11,880 bases of DNA from Pavlovales sp. CCMP2436. Lineage: Eukaryota; Haptophyta; Pavlovophyceae; Pavlovales. The notes beneath the pieces are model-generated. The model saw only the letters and a list, made by a program, of their open reading frames with translations. It was not told the DNA's origin and ran no database searches. Location: assembly GCA_026770615.1 (NCBI GenBank), contig MU631607.1, positions 124,983 through 136,862 of the forward strand. Direction: 5' to 3'. Shown here one piece after another: positions 1 through 7,276 of this stretch; position 1 is the stretch's first letter, and every line of letters starts with the position of its first letter. The translations under genes and the position numbers were made by a program.

Positions 1-8
1 TAAATCTT

Positions 9-236
9 TGCTGTATGTGTGCGGTGTGTCTTTCCCAAGCGCATCAGAATTTTTTTTTTTGTAGTGAGCGTTTTGTGAGCACATTCTCGACGCTTTGGGT
101 GCGAGTACGAATGTGTAACAACTCGTGACAACAGACTTATTTCAATCCCAATTGGGCCGAATCCGGGGTAACTGCCACACAAAGGCAGTTGCAAACTTAG
201 TGCTGTATTTGTGCGGTGTGAATTTCCCATGCGCAA
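9..236. repeat. Pair of ~36-bp direct repeats upstream of the first gene
   Basis: A roughly 36-bp segment at 9-44 (core GTGCGGTGTG followed by TTTCCCA) recurs at 201-236 with a handful of mismatches, 192 bp apart. Between them, 170-190 forms a perfect 7-bp stem (AACTGCC/GGCAGTT) with a 7-nt loop. The stretch lies upstream of the proposed first exon and holds no ORF that looks coding. It could be promoter or 5'-UTR sequence of that gene, or part of an unrecognised repeat. Confidence 0.5.
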
Positions 237-349
237 CAAGCGGCAAGTGACAAACGCGCTCAAATTCTTGATAATAATAATAATATATAATAATATACAA
301 TGAGAACGCATTCGCTCGTTGCACCCCCCCCTCCCCTCCCCCCCCACCG

Positions 350-2437
350 ATGAGGGGGTCGCCGGCGCGTGGCGCAAGACGAAAGCAGCGCTCGCAAGTA
401 CGATCGAGGTATGTCCAAAACATTAACGTGTTTTATGTGAGAATTAATACTAATGTATAGAATTGAGATTAATACTTACTTTTCTCTCGCAAGCACGATT
501 GAGGTATGTCCAAAACATTAACGTGTTTTATGTGAGAACTAATACTAATGTATAGAATCAAGATTAATACTTCCTTTTCTCTCGCAAGCACGATTGAGGT
601 ATGTCCAAAACATTAACGTGTTTTATGTGAGAATTATGCTAATGTATAGAATCAAGATTAATACTTCCTTTTCTCTCGCAAGTACGATTGAGGTATGTCC
701 AAATTGTTCACGTTTTTCACATTAGAATTAATAAAGTTGTATAGAATCTAAGATAAATACTTCCTTTTCTGTCGCCAGTTCGATCGAGGTATGTCTAGTA
801 CTCTGACTTTTTAGTTTTTATCATCAAGACTGATTGCTGCTCTGGGGGGCTGAGCGCCCCCTCCCACTGCAGATATCATGAAAGCCACCTCCCTCAACGC
901 CTAGGGCGTCTGCGGGTGTGTCGAAGAGTCATACTAACTAACTAACTATTATATGCAGGAATATGATAAATCACACTATTGCGCAGAACAAGGGGGTCAA
1001 GGAACCTAGAATGAAAATGGTTGCATTTTTTTGGTCTATATTTAACATACGAGGATGCACGCAATAGTTGCAAATAAAATATTATATATAATATTCTCGC
1101 GCAGAAGCTAGAATGAAAATAAAATTGTTGCATTTTTGAACAGATAAGAGTGTTGAGTTGCGTCCAATATTCAAATGTGTGTTAACATATATTTAATTGT
1201 TATTATAAGTGAATTCTGATTAGCTCTGTATGCTGACTTCCCCCCCCCCCCCCCATTTTGCAGAGCACTGACCGTGGGCTTTGCACGCACACGTTCATCT
1301 ACATCGGATCTGCCCTCGTTGTCGTCGGCTCTGTCGGTGCACTCCTGGTGAGTACCCCCCCCCTCCCCCTCCCTACTCCCCCCCCCAATCCCCCCATCCC
1401 CCCATCCCACCCCCAACCACACATTAACGCGCGCGCATTAGTGTTGCTGTTATTGTAGTGCCAGAAAATTATAAGTATCGTCGTTGTCGGCTCCGTCGGC
1501 GCACTCCTGGTGAGTGGTGCCATGTTGTCATTATCAATAACAATAGTATTATTTTTACTGGTATTATTTCCAGTATTATCATTCTTGGGATTCCCATAGT
1601 TACAAATATAATTATTCTGCGCTCGTCGTCGTCGGCTCCGTTGGCGCTCTCGTAGTGAGTATCCCCCCCCCTTCCCTCCCCAACCCCCCCCCCAACCATC
1701 GTTGTTGCTGTTATTGTAGTGCCAGAACATTCATAAGTATCGTCGTTGTCGGCTCTCCTGGTAAATTTAAGTAATATTTCTGTTTGTAATCGAGTTCTTT
1801 GAGTGGTACTTCCCCCCCCCCCCACCTCCCCTGCCTACCCCAGGTGCGTGAATAATATTACACACACACAACACCCTCAGATGAGCGGCATTGTAAAAAA
1901 AGGAAGAATAATAGGCATAAGTATGATGCTTATTTATTTATTAAAAAAAGTACCCCCACCTCCTCCCCAGGTGAGTGAGTAACACACACCCCCTCCCCCT
2001 TAAGGTGAGCGGTGCCGAGTTCATTGCGATGGTCGGTGCACTCCTCTTCTTCAACGGCGCGCGGACGATGGGTCTCGAGGCTCAGCCAGAGCTCTTTGTG
2101 CTTGGTACGCGTGTGTGTGTGCGCGCGCGTGTGCGTCTTTGAATTGTTCCGAATCAGAATTACACAATCCATTCAAGACCCATCGTCCGAACTAATTGAA
2201 GCACAATTAAGTAGTTCGGACGATGGGTCTCGAGGCTCAGCCAGAACTCTTCGTGCTTGGTACGCGTGTGTGCGTGTGTGTGTTTGTGTGTTTTGATTTG
2301 CCGGTGAGCTTATCCCCCCCCTTCCCCCTCATGTGCCTGTAACAGCCGTCCTCGCCGGCCTCATGCTCTGGTGCAGCGAAGCCGGGAAGCCCGCGACCGG
2401 CACACCAAAGCGCAAATCCAAGCGCGCAGCTGACTGA
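350..2437 (+). CDS. Small multi-pass membrane protein, five-exon model (unrecognised family)
   Basis: Proposed exons: 350-408, 873-915, 1264-1347, 2005-2104 and 2346-2437 (59, 43, 84, 100 and 92 nt), together 378 nt or 125 codons plus TGA. Exon phases (2, 0, 0, 1) are compatible at every junction. Donors are GTATGT, GTGTGT, GTGAGT and GTACGC; acceptors are CTGCAG, TTGCAG, TTAAG and AACAG, mostly after C-rich pyrimidine tracts. The N terminus is basic (MRGSPARGARRKQRS). Exons 3 and 4 encode two adjacent hydrophobic helices (FIYIGSALVVVGSVGALL, then EFIAMVGALLFF), exons 4-5 a third (ELFVLAVLAGLMLW), and the tail is lysine/arginine-rich (PKRKSKRAAD). An integral membrane protein with a basic tail is likely, but I do not recognise the family. 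Exons 3-5 are better supported than exons 1-2. A 51-nt in-frame cassette at 1459-1509 may be an alternative exon. Transcript data would settle the model. Confidence 0.5.
391..800 (+). repeat. Tandem ~95-bp repeat carrying splice-site-like signals
   Basis: Units begin at 391, 486, 581, 675 and 771 (spacing 95, 95, 94 and 96 bp; the last is partial). Each starts with about 18 nt matching the end of proposed exon 1 (CTCGCAAG then TACGATCGAG or a close variant). A strong donor (GTATGT) follows, then a TACTAA-like branch-point stretch, then a pyrimidine tract (TTCCTTTTCT) leading into the next unit's AG. Every full unit therefore resembles a complete mini-intron bounded by a 10-nt micro-exon. The array lies in intron 1 of the membrane-protein model. 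Divergence between units is low in the first four and higher in the last. Confidence 0.85.
981..1137 (+). repeat. Internal direct repeat in intron 2
   Basis: GCGCAGAA, CTAGAATGAAAAT and TTGCATTTTT occur in that order at 981-1030 and again at 1099-1137, with different spacing. The segment is AT-rich and follows a canonical branch-point cluster (TACTAAC repeated at 933-945) and a possible acceptor ending at 959. I see no open frame of note, and take it as intronic. Confidence 0.6.
1319..1760 (+). repeat. Repeated copies of the exon 3 3' end with donor and acceptor sites
   Basis: The end of exon 3 (GTCGTCGGCTC...GCACTCCTG plus GTGAGT, up to 1347) recurs at 1482-1509 (perfect donor GTGAGT), at 1622-1654 (donor GTGAGT, no clear acceptor) and at 1741-1760 (shortened, donor GTAAAT). 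Two copies are preceded by the same acceptor region (TTGCTGTTATTGTAG, then TGCCAGAA). This gives a 51-nt cassette at 1459-1509, open in phase 0 and encoding another hydrophobic stretch (KIISIVVVGSVGALL), and a degenerate 41-nt version at 1720-1760 that would shift frame. Long polyC tracts separate the copies. Confidence 0.75.
1459..1509 (+). other. Candidate alternative cassette exon (51 nt, in frame)
   Basis: The segment is bounded by TTATTGTAG and CTCCTG/GTGAGT and encodes 17 residues (CQKIISIVVVGSVGALL) whose last ten match the end of exon 3. Its length is a multiple of three and it is phase 0 on both sides, so it could be included or skipped without changing the frame. It would lengthen or duplicate the first membrane helix. 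Usage is not provable from sequence. Confidence 0.4.
1844..2004 (+). promoter_or_regulatory. Possible recursive splice sites (AG directly followed by a donor)
   Basis: After pyrimidine tracts, acceptor and donor consensus abut with no exon between them: CCCCAG/GTGCGT at 1843/1844 and CCCCAG/GTGAGT at 1970/1971. The true exon 4 acceptor (TTAAG/GTGAGC at 2004/2005) has the same form. These are the textbook shape of zero-length recursive splice points. They may equally be debris of junction duplications. Confidence 0.4.
2062..2259 (+). repeat. Duplicated end of exon 4 with a 19-bp inverted repeat
   Basis: The last 42 nt of exon 4 (2063-2104) plus its donor recur at 2218-2259 with two substitutions, followed in both copies by GTACGCGTGTG and a GT-rich microsatellite (2107-2135 and 2262-2292). 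The second copy is preceded by a perfect inverted repeat: 2176-2194 (AGACCCATCGTCCGAACTA) pairs with 2212-2230 across a 17-nt loop. The left arm is therefore an antisense piece of the same exon. In pre-mRNA this would form a strong hairpin covering the start of the duplicated segment. Confidence 0.85.
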
Positions 2438-2878
2438 TAGAAGCAGACTCAAAAAAAAATCACTGCGGCGCACGTCGCCCTATGCACTGATCAAGGGATC
2501 TGGGGCTGGCTATGTTGGTGTCTAGCTTGCAATAGTTCTGGCACAAGCATATTTTGCTGCCAGGACTGATGTCTGACGTCGATCAAGTCTGTCAGCGAGT
2601 GAACATCTCGTGCTGAACACTGATGTAACTTGCCAAGCCTCTAGTATAAAATTTAATAATTATAATAATAATTAATATGTACATGTATGCATGTGCATGT
2701 ATATATATGCCGTATGGCGTGGACGTACAATAGTGATGAAGCGACGTCTCATCAGGCTACTATAAATTAAATTATATTCATAATGATTATTATATCTATT
2801 CAAAGTTATACATTTAACTGATGTTTTCTTTATAGCTATCGTTTTCCATGAACTGCTACCTCAAGTTACGGAGGGCGA
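2438..2878. other. Intergenic region between convergent genes
   Basis: No convincing gene was found. It begins just after the stop of the membrane-protein model and ends at the stop of the zinc-finger gene on the other strand. The AT-rich part from about 2640 to 2830 could hold polyadenylation signals for both genes. A run of CATGTA/TGCATG palindromic words lies around 2680-2705. Confidence 0.5.
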
Positions 2879-4123
2879 CTACTGTGCGGGCGCCTGAGGA
2901 CGCCAGCGGCCATGCGCGCGCTTGTGCTTGTTGAGGGTGCACGCTACAGCGGCCTTGAAGTCGCAGCCCGGCTCGTCGCACGCGTACGGCTTCTCGCCGC
3001 TGTGCTTGCGCTTGTGCTTGTTAAGGGTGCCCAAAACAGCGGCCCTGAAGTTGCAGCCCGGTTCGTCGCACGGGAATGGCCGCTCGCCGCTGTGCGTGCG
3101 CATGTGCGTCGTGAGGTTGCCAGCAGTAGTGGCGCTGTACTCGCAGCCCAGCTCGTCGCACGGGAAAGGCCGCTCGCCGCTGTGCGTCCGCTTGTGCTTG
3201 TTGAGGGTGCCTGTTACAGCGGCCCTAAACTCGCAGCCCGGTTCGTCGCACGCGTACGGCCGCTCGCCGCTGTGCGTGCGCTTGTGCTTGTTGAGGGTGC
3301 CCGCTACAGCGGCCCTGAAGTCGCAGCCCGGTTCGTCGCACGCGTACGGCCGCTCGCCGCTATGCGTGCGCTTGTGGCTTGTGAGATGTCCCACCACAGC
3401 GGCCCTGTACTCGCAGCCCGGTTCGTCACACGCGTACTGCCGCTCGCCGCTGTGCGTGCGCTTGTGCATCGCGAGGTTGCCCGCAGTAATGCTGATGTAT
3501 TTGCAGCCCGGCTCGTCGCACGCGTACGGCCGCTCGCCGCTATGCGTGCGCTTGTGCACTATGAGGTTGTCCGGCCGAGTGGCCCTGTACTCGCAGCCCG
3601 GTTCGTCGCACGCGTGTCGCCGCTCGCCGCTGTGCGTGCGCTTGTGCATCTTGAGGTCGTTCGCGCGAATGGTGCTGTAGTCGCAGCCCAGCTCGTCGCA
3701 CGCGTATGGCCGCTCGCCGCTGTGCGTGCGCTTGTGCGCCACGTGGTCGCTTGACTGCGTGGCGCTGTTCACGCAGCCCGTCTCGTCGCACTGGAAGCGG
3801 CGCTCGGGCTCCTCGCCCGGCGAGGCTGCGTCCGAGCCCTCGGCGTCGTCGCTCGCGCCTCTGATCAGCGTGCAGTACTCGGAGGCGCCGGGCGCGTGCG
3901 CGCACCCCCGGCGGACAAACGCGTGCGTCTCGCCGCCGCGCGCCCGCTTCGCCATGAGCAAGCTGGCGACCCCCATCGTCAACTCCCCTTCCGTCAACGT
4001 GACGTGAACCACTGCATCTTGACTGTCCCTGACAGTGGACGCTGGGCCAATAGCGCTTTTTAAAGACCCGGCTCCAGCGCGCATCGGCGTTATCCCATCA
4101 GGGGAACTCCCATGTGATCCCAT
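2879..4123 (-). CDS. C2H2 zinc-finger protein with ten tandem fingers
   Basis: 414 aa, intact, ATG at 4123, stop TAG. Residues 1-110 are low in recognisable features and acidic before the fingers; a short basic cluster (AKRARGG, about 58-64) could serve nuclear import. Residues 112-404 hold ten fingers at an exact 30-aa period, each C-x4-C-x12-H-x3-H, joined by HSGERPYA-type linkers close to the classical TGEKP linker. A ten-residue tail follows. The protein is very probably a nuclear DNA-binding protein. Helix positions -1/2/3/6 are nearly identical in fingers 6, 7, 9 and 10 (V, G or C, T, K), pointing to recent internal duplication or conversion; fingers 1-4 differ. The usual aromatic residue four after the second Cys is replaced by Ala, Thr or Ser, with Tyr or Phe two residues earlier in most fingers. 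Met14 or Met50 are possible alternative starts. The GC-rich repeats create long spurious frames on the other strand. Confidence 0.9.
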   Translation of the reverse strand: MGSHGSSPDGITPMRAGAGSLKSAIGPASTVRDSQDAVVHVTLTEGELTMGVASLLMAKRARGGETHAFVRRGCAHAPGASEYCTLIRGASDDAEGSDAASPGEEPERRFQCDETGCVNSATQSSDHVAHKRTHSGERPYACDELGCDYSTIRANDLKMHKRTHSGERRHACDEPGCEYRATRPDNLIVHKRTHSGERPYACDEPGCKYISITAGNLAMHKRTHSGERQYACDEPGCEYRAAVVGHLTSHKRTHSGERPYACDEPGCDFRAAVAGTLNKHKRTHSGERPYACDEPGCEFRAAVTGTLNKHKRTHSGERPFPCDELGCEYSATTAGNLTTHMRTHSGERPFPCDEPGCNFRAAVLGTLNKHKRKHSGEKPYACDEPGCDFKAAVACTLNKHKRAHGRWRPQAPAQ

Positions 4124-4124
4124 T

Positions 4125-4171
4125 GGACTTCACCGGACTTATCTGTTGAGACCGGACTTTACCGGTACCGG
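4125..4171 (-). promoter_or_regulatory. Repeated CCGGACTT motifs and palindrome upstream of the zinc-finger gene
   Basis: Immediately upstream of the ATG, GGACTT followed or preceded by ACCGG occurs three times within 47 bp, ending in a perfect 10-bp palindrome CCGGTACCGG at 4162-4171. The spacing and position suit a 5'-UTR or promoter element, possibly a binding site, but this is pattern only. The MITE begins five bases further upstream. Confidence 0.3.
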
Positions 4172-4175
4172 AATA

Positions 4176-4332
4176 TAGGGTGTTGCGGAAGAACGGCGCT
4201 TTCGAGACTGAGGCTCAGCTTAGCAAATTACATACAAACAATGCTTAGTTTTTTCTTAAATTACTATTGAAGGGCACAAAAAATGAGCTCAGTTTCTTAA
4301 CGTTGCGATTTATTATTGTCCGGGACACCCTG
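4176..4332. mobile_element. MITE, Tc1/mariner-like, copy A (157 bp)
   Basis: Left end TAGGGTGTTGCGG and right end CCGGGACACCCTG are inverted, flanked by TA on both sides (4174-4175 and 4333-4334), as expected for TA target duplication. The interior has GAGGCTCAGCTTAGCAAATT and ACATACAAACAATGC, both shared with copy B. No coding capacity; a transposase would be needed in trans. It sits directly upstream of the zinc-finger gene. Confidence 0.65.
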
Positions 4333-4334
4333 TA

Positions 4335-4541
4335 TGCTCATATGAGCGCTTTGCTTGCAACGCCCAAATACAGAGTCCGGGTCTCTATCGGACAGCATGC
4401 CAAATTTGGAAATCCGAAAAATTAAATATTCGATTGAACGCTGAGTGGCGAGGTATTGCCCAGGGGTATAGAGGGGGTTCTACAAAGAAAACATGTTTGT
4501 CCAACCGACCGATTTCCTAAATGATTTACTGCATTTAAATA
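4335..4541. other. Spacer between the two MITEs, no gene seen
   Basis: About 200 bp of mixed composition. No open frame, repeat or RNA structure that I can defend. Confidence 0.4.
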
Positions 4542-4708
4542 CAGGGTGTCGCGGGCAATAAGAAGCCGTAGTGTTAAAAAGCTGAGCCTCGTTTTTTTGC
4601 ATTGTTTGTATGTATGTTAAGCAAATTTAAGCATTGGTTGTATGCAATTTGCTAAGAAGCTCAGCCTCAAGCTCAAAATTCGCCCTTCTTATTGCCCGCG
4701 ATCCCCTG
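4542..4708. mobile_element. MITE, Tc1/mariner-like, copy B (167 bp)
   Basis: Inverted ends of about 25 bp: the left begins CAGGGTGTCGCGGGCAATAA and the right, read in reverse complement, begins CAGGGGATCGCGGGCAATAA. The left flank is TA (4540-4541) and the right is CA, consistent with a mutated TA duplication. Interior sequence is shared with copy A, and its own halves are partly complementary (GCTGAGCCTC near the left, GCTCAGCCTC near the right). Non-coding. Confidence 0.7.
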
Positions 4709-4881
4709 CATCGTCCCAGGCGCAATCAGACGAAAATTCGGATTGCGTCTGGGACCATATTTGAAGACAGAAAACCGATTTTGAGAATCAGTCGGTCGGA
4801 CATGCATCGAATATTGGCTCACTCAGAGGTATACGGACGCGGCGAGATGAGGACGCGGCGTGCGATCTCCGACCCCGTCGC

Positions 4882-5094
4882 CTAGTCCAGCCGGATGCAG
4901 GACAGCTGATTCTCCGTGATGAGCGGGACCCATCTGATTGCCGTGAAGCGCACAACGTTCGCGATGTATTCCAAAGAGACGGCACAGCCGCGGCCCTGCT
5001 GGTCGGCCGCCGAGGCACCGACGTTGGACGCCAATAGCGCCATGCCCGGGCTGAAGAGCACCATGCCCGGGATTGTGATCTTACGCTCAGAGGT
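4882..5094 (-). CDS. Possible 3'-terminal exon or gene remnant, unrecognised
   Basis: The frame from 5094 to a TAG at 4882-4884 encodes about 70 residues (starting TSERKITIPGMVLFSPGMA) with GC-rich third positions typical of the coding blocks here. A CAG acceptor precedes it at 5095-5097. The frame stays open further upstream to 5229, but there it overlaps the retroelement ORF in another frame, so that part is probably noise. The segment contains two in-phase copies of CCGGGCATG. I do not recognise the family. If real, the retroelement lies directly on its 5' side and would have cut the gene off from earlier exons. Confidence 0.35.
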   Translation of the reverse strand, partial: TSERKITIPGMVLFSPGMALLASNVGASAADQQGRGCAVSLEYIANVVRFTAIRWVPLITENQLSCIRLD

Positions 5095-5110
5095 CTGGAG
5101 GTCATTTGAA

Positions 5111-7216
5111 TTACTGCTCGATGAACTGATTAAATTTAACGTTTTTTGCCAGGTGATGCTTTGTGTCTTGTGAGTTGGGTGCTTTGCATAGAGGGCAGGT
5201 GAGGCCCATTGTTTCGGACTTTCCGTCAATGGTAATTGTAGTGGTGGCCATCGCTGGAAATTCTACTGCCCACTCGGCATTGTGGCGGTATAATCCGAGT
5301 ACCAATCTGGCCATGTGTTTGGTGTACTTTTCCGTTGGTCGCTGTTGCCCCCTAACTCGTGGGAGGCGCAGAGCCGTCGTGCTCTCTTTTGACCACATGG
5401 CTTCTACATTGGCCATTCTACCTATGCCGGGGGCATGTTTGACGGGGCCTCTCTTCTCTAGGAGATCCCTCGCAACTCTGTCTATTAGCGCATGTCGTGC
5501 TGCTCGTTGGTCGGATGTGATGATGTCTCCTGTCGCAGTGGCAGCTATTGCCCAGCACTGAGCCGTGAGCGCGTTTTTTGTGAGCTGTACTGTGGCAGCT
5601 TCTCTGTGTACTGCTACTGCCTTTGAGCCCCAGTCGCTCAATGCGTTCTGCACGAGCTTTATGACAGCCAGGGGTTAGAGGTGGGGAGGCAAATCAGCCT
5701 GGCGCCAGTTGTCGTCTCGTGTGGAGATGAAGAGCCGGGTCACTTCCTTTAGCGCCTCTGCTGTCACTATTCTAGCTCTCGAGGCGTCATCGTGACGTAC
5801 CGCTCCCAGGGTATCTAGAATTCTGGCTACTTCATTATCCGATTTGGTATGAGCCGCGGTGTGAGCCGCGTTCCTGTAGCGTCCGTGCGCCTCGTCACGG
5901 TGTTTGAGGCTGAGTAGGCGGTAGAGGTGAGGGTTTGTTTCATAGCTCGTGGGATCCCTTAACCCGTGTGGTAGGAGGTTGCGGTCTAGGTGCCGTCTGT
6001 GCCAATCTAGGCGTTTAACGCCTGTGTCATGGTCCCATCCGATGAATAGCTTTTGCTCGTGAGTCAGTGCTTGTAAGGCCAGTGTGACCGCATTGCATTC
6101 TGCGTTGACAACCGTTTGATCGCCTGAGAATGTGCAGGTGAGGATATGTGCCTCTGGAGCATGTGTCGTGCCGTGGATGTGGTGTGATGGGAGTACGTAA
6201 AAACACGCCGCACCGGCTGCTCGAGCCTTGCCGTTTCCATCTGGTTTGATAAATGAACCGTCGACCCTGACATGGGGGATGCACAATTGTGGTTTCTCCG
6301 CTGTCGGTGGTTGGTGTCTGAGTGCATGTATGAGTGCTGTGTGGCGTGTGACGAACCCGAAGCACATAGGTCCGCATAATGCCGATGTGAGTGCGGGCAG
6401 GATTTCCCGTAGTATTTCCAGCTGCTCCGGGTGTTTTAATCGGCTAAATGCTGGCTTATATTCGTGTGTGAACAGGGTCTTGGCTGCGTTTGCTACTGCA
6501 ACCGTGTTTGCATGCATCGGTAGGGAATTTTGAAGAGCAATACGCGCGTCCCTTGTAGCACTGCCGCATGTCCTTAATATGTCTTCCTCGGCTGCACTTA
6601 TGGCTGTCAATTGTCTGGCTGTGTCAGTTAAAGTGGGGGCATTGCTTGCGGTGCGCAGTTTTGCCAAATTTAGTACATGACAGGCGCTCATTGATGCTAG
6701 GGTGACCGAAGCCACGTCGGGTTTTGCACGGCGGGTGACGCCTAGGGCTGGCCATAGTAGGACAGGGGCGAGCTCACCCATAGGTGTTGTCTGCAGGTAT
6801 GCATAGTTCTCGAATATATTCCATTTTTCTTCCCCCTGGGGTGCTTCGGAAAGACTTTTAATCGCCCCCCTTGCGGTGGGCATCGTTTTTGCCTTGGCTT
6901 GTCTCGCGGGTCCGTTTTGAGCGATACTCAATGCATGTGCCGCGAGGGCGTGCGTTGTGGATTCTACGGGTGAGTTGAGAAGGCGCAGCATGGCTGATAC
7001 TTTTTCGCCCGCGTTTTGGGCACGCGGGTCCACCAGACCTAGGCCATCGCGTTAAGAGGGGCCGCACAAGCGTTCTCTTGCTACATGGGGCCCTATTGTG
7101 CAGCGAAGGCGCGTGGCCTCTACTATTGCTGTAAGCATCGTGGACAGGAAATCATCAGATAAGTCTGATGCTCCCATATAATATGGTAATATTGACGCTA
7201 CGTCATGGTTTAATAT
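5111..7216 (-). pseudogene. Non-LTR retrotransposon ORF fragment: RNase H and C-terminal zinc knuckle
   Basis: One reading frame runs from just after a TAA at 7217-7219 down to the TAA at 5111, interrupted only by in-frame TAA codons at 7052-7054 and 5675-5677. No indel is needed across 2.1 kb. The reverse transcriptase core is not present, so the copy is 5' truncated, as LINE copies usually are; the upstream part is probably the RT-RNase H connection. The central part carries an RNase H domain (about 5798-6286). The last part ends in CPLC-x9-HH (5153-5197), like the zinc knuckle after RT/RNase H in many LINEs, but the usual final Cys is absent. Only about 15 bp separate the stop from unrelated-looking sequence, so there is little 3' UTR. 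It would have acted in target-primed reverse transcription, and is now almost certainly dead. Confidence 0.7.
5798..6286 (-). other. RNase H domain within the retroelement ORF
   Basis: Visible landmarks in order: VDGSF (first catalytic Asp), AAGAACFYV (beta strand), NAECNAVTLAL (catalytic Glu with the E-x-x-A helix), FIGWDHD (third acidic residue), and HTAAHTKSDNEVARILDTLG (the H-x-x-x-x-x-x-D-N-E-x-A region). In the family the last catalytic Asp normally follows in N-E-x-A-D; here that position is Arg. Either the fourth metal ligand is lost, fitting a decayed copy, or a nearby acid substitutes. The domain call is firm; activity is doubtful. Confidence 0.75.
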
Positions 7217-7276
7217 TTATTCCGCTCGAGTCCTTTCGTCGTCGTCGGTTCATAACGACGTCAATTTCGCAAGTGA

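Noticed and set aside
391..800. CRISPR-like array
   Set aside because: The units are about 95 bp and similar over their whole length, with no short repeat and unique spacer structure, and the context is eukaryotic.
959..1012. An extra exon after the TACTAAC cluster and ATGCAG acceptor
   Set aside because: The continuing frame meets TAG at 1006-1008 without a usable donor, so I left it out of the gene model; it may be a decoy acceptor.
1171..1825. Long - strand Gly/Arg-rich frames and a Pro-rich + frame over the polyC tracts
   Set aside because: They are produced by polyC/polyG runs and show no protein-like composition; splice signals and hydrophobic exons support the + strand gene instead.
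2912..3754. Two long + strand frames across the zinc-finger gene
   Set aside because: They are antisense readings of a 90-bp coding repeat; the repeating Leu-Val-Arg pattern follows from the finger period, and the - strand has the full C2H2 signature.
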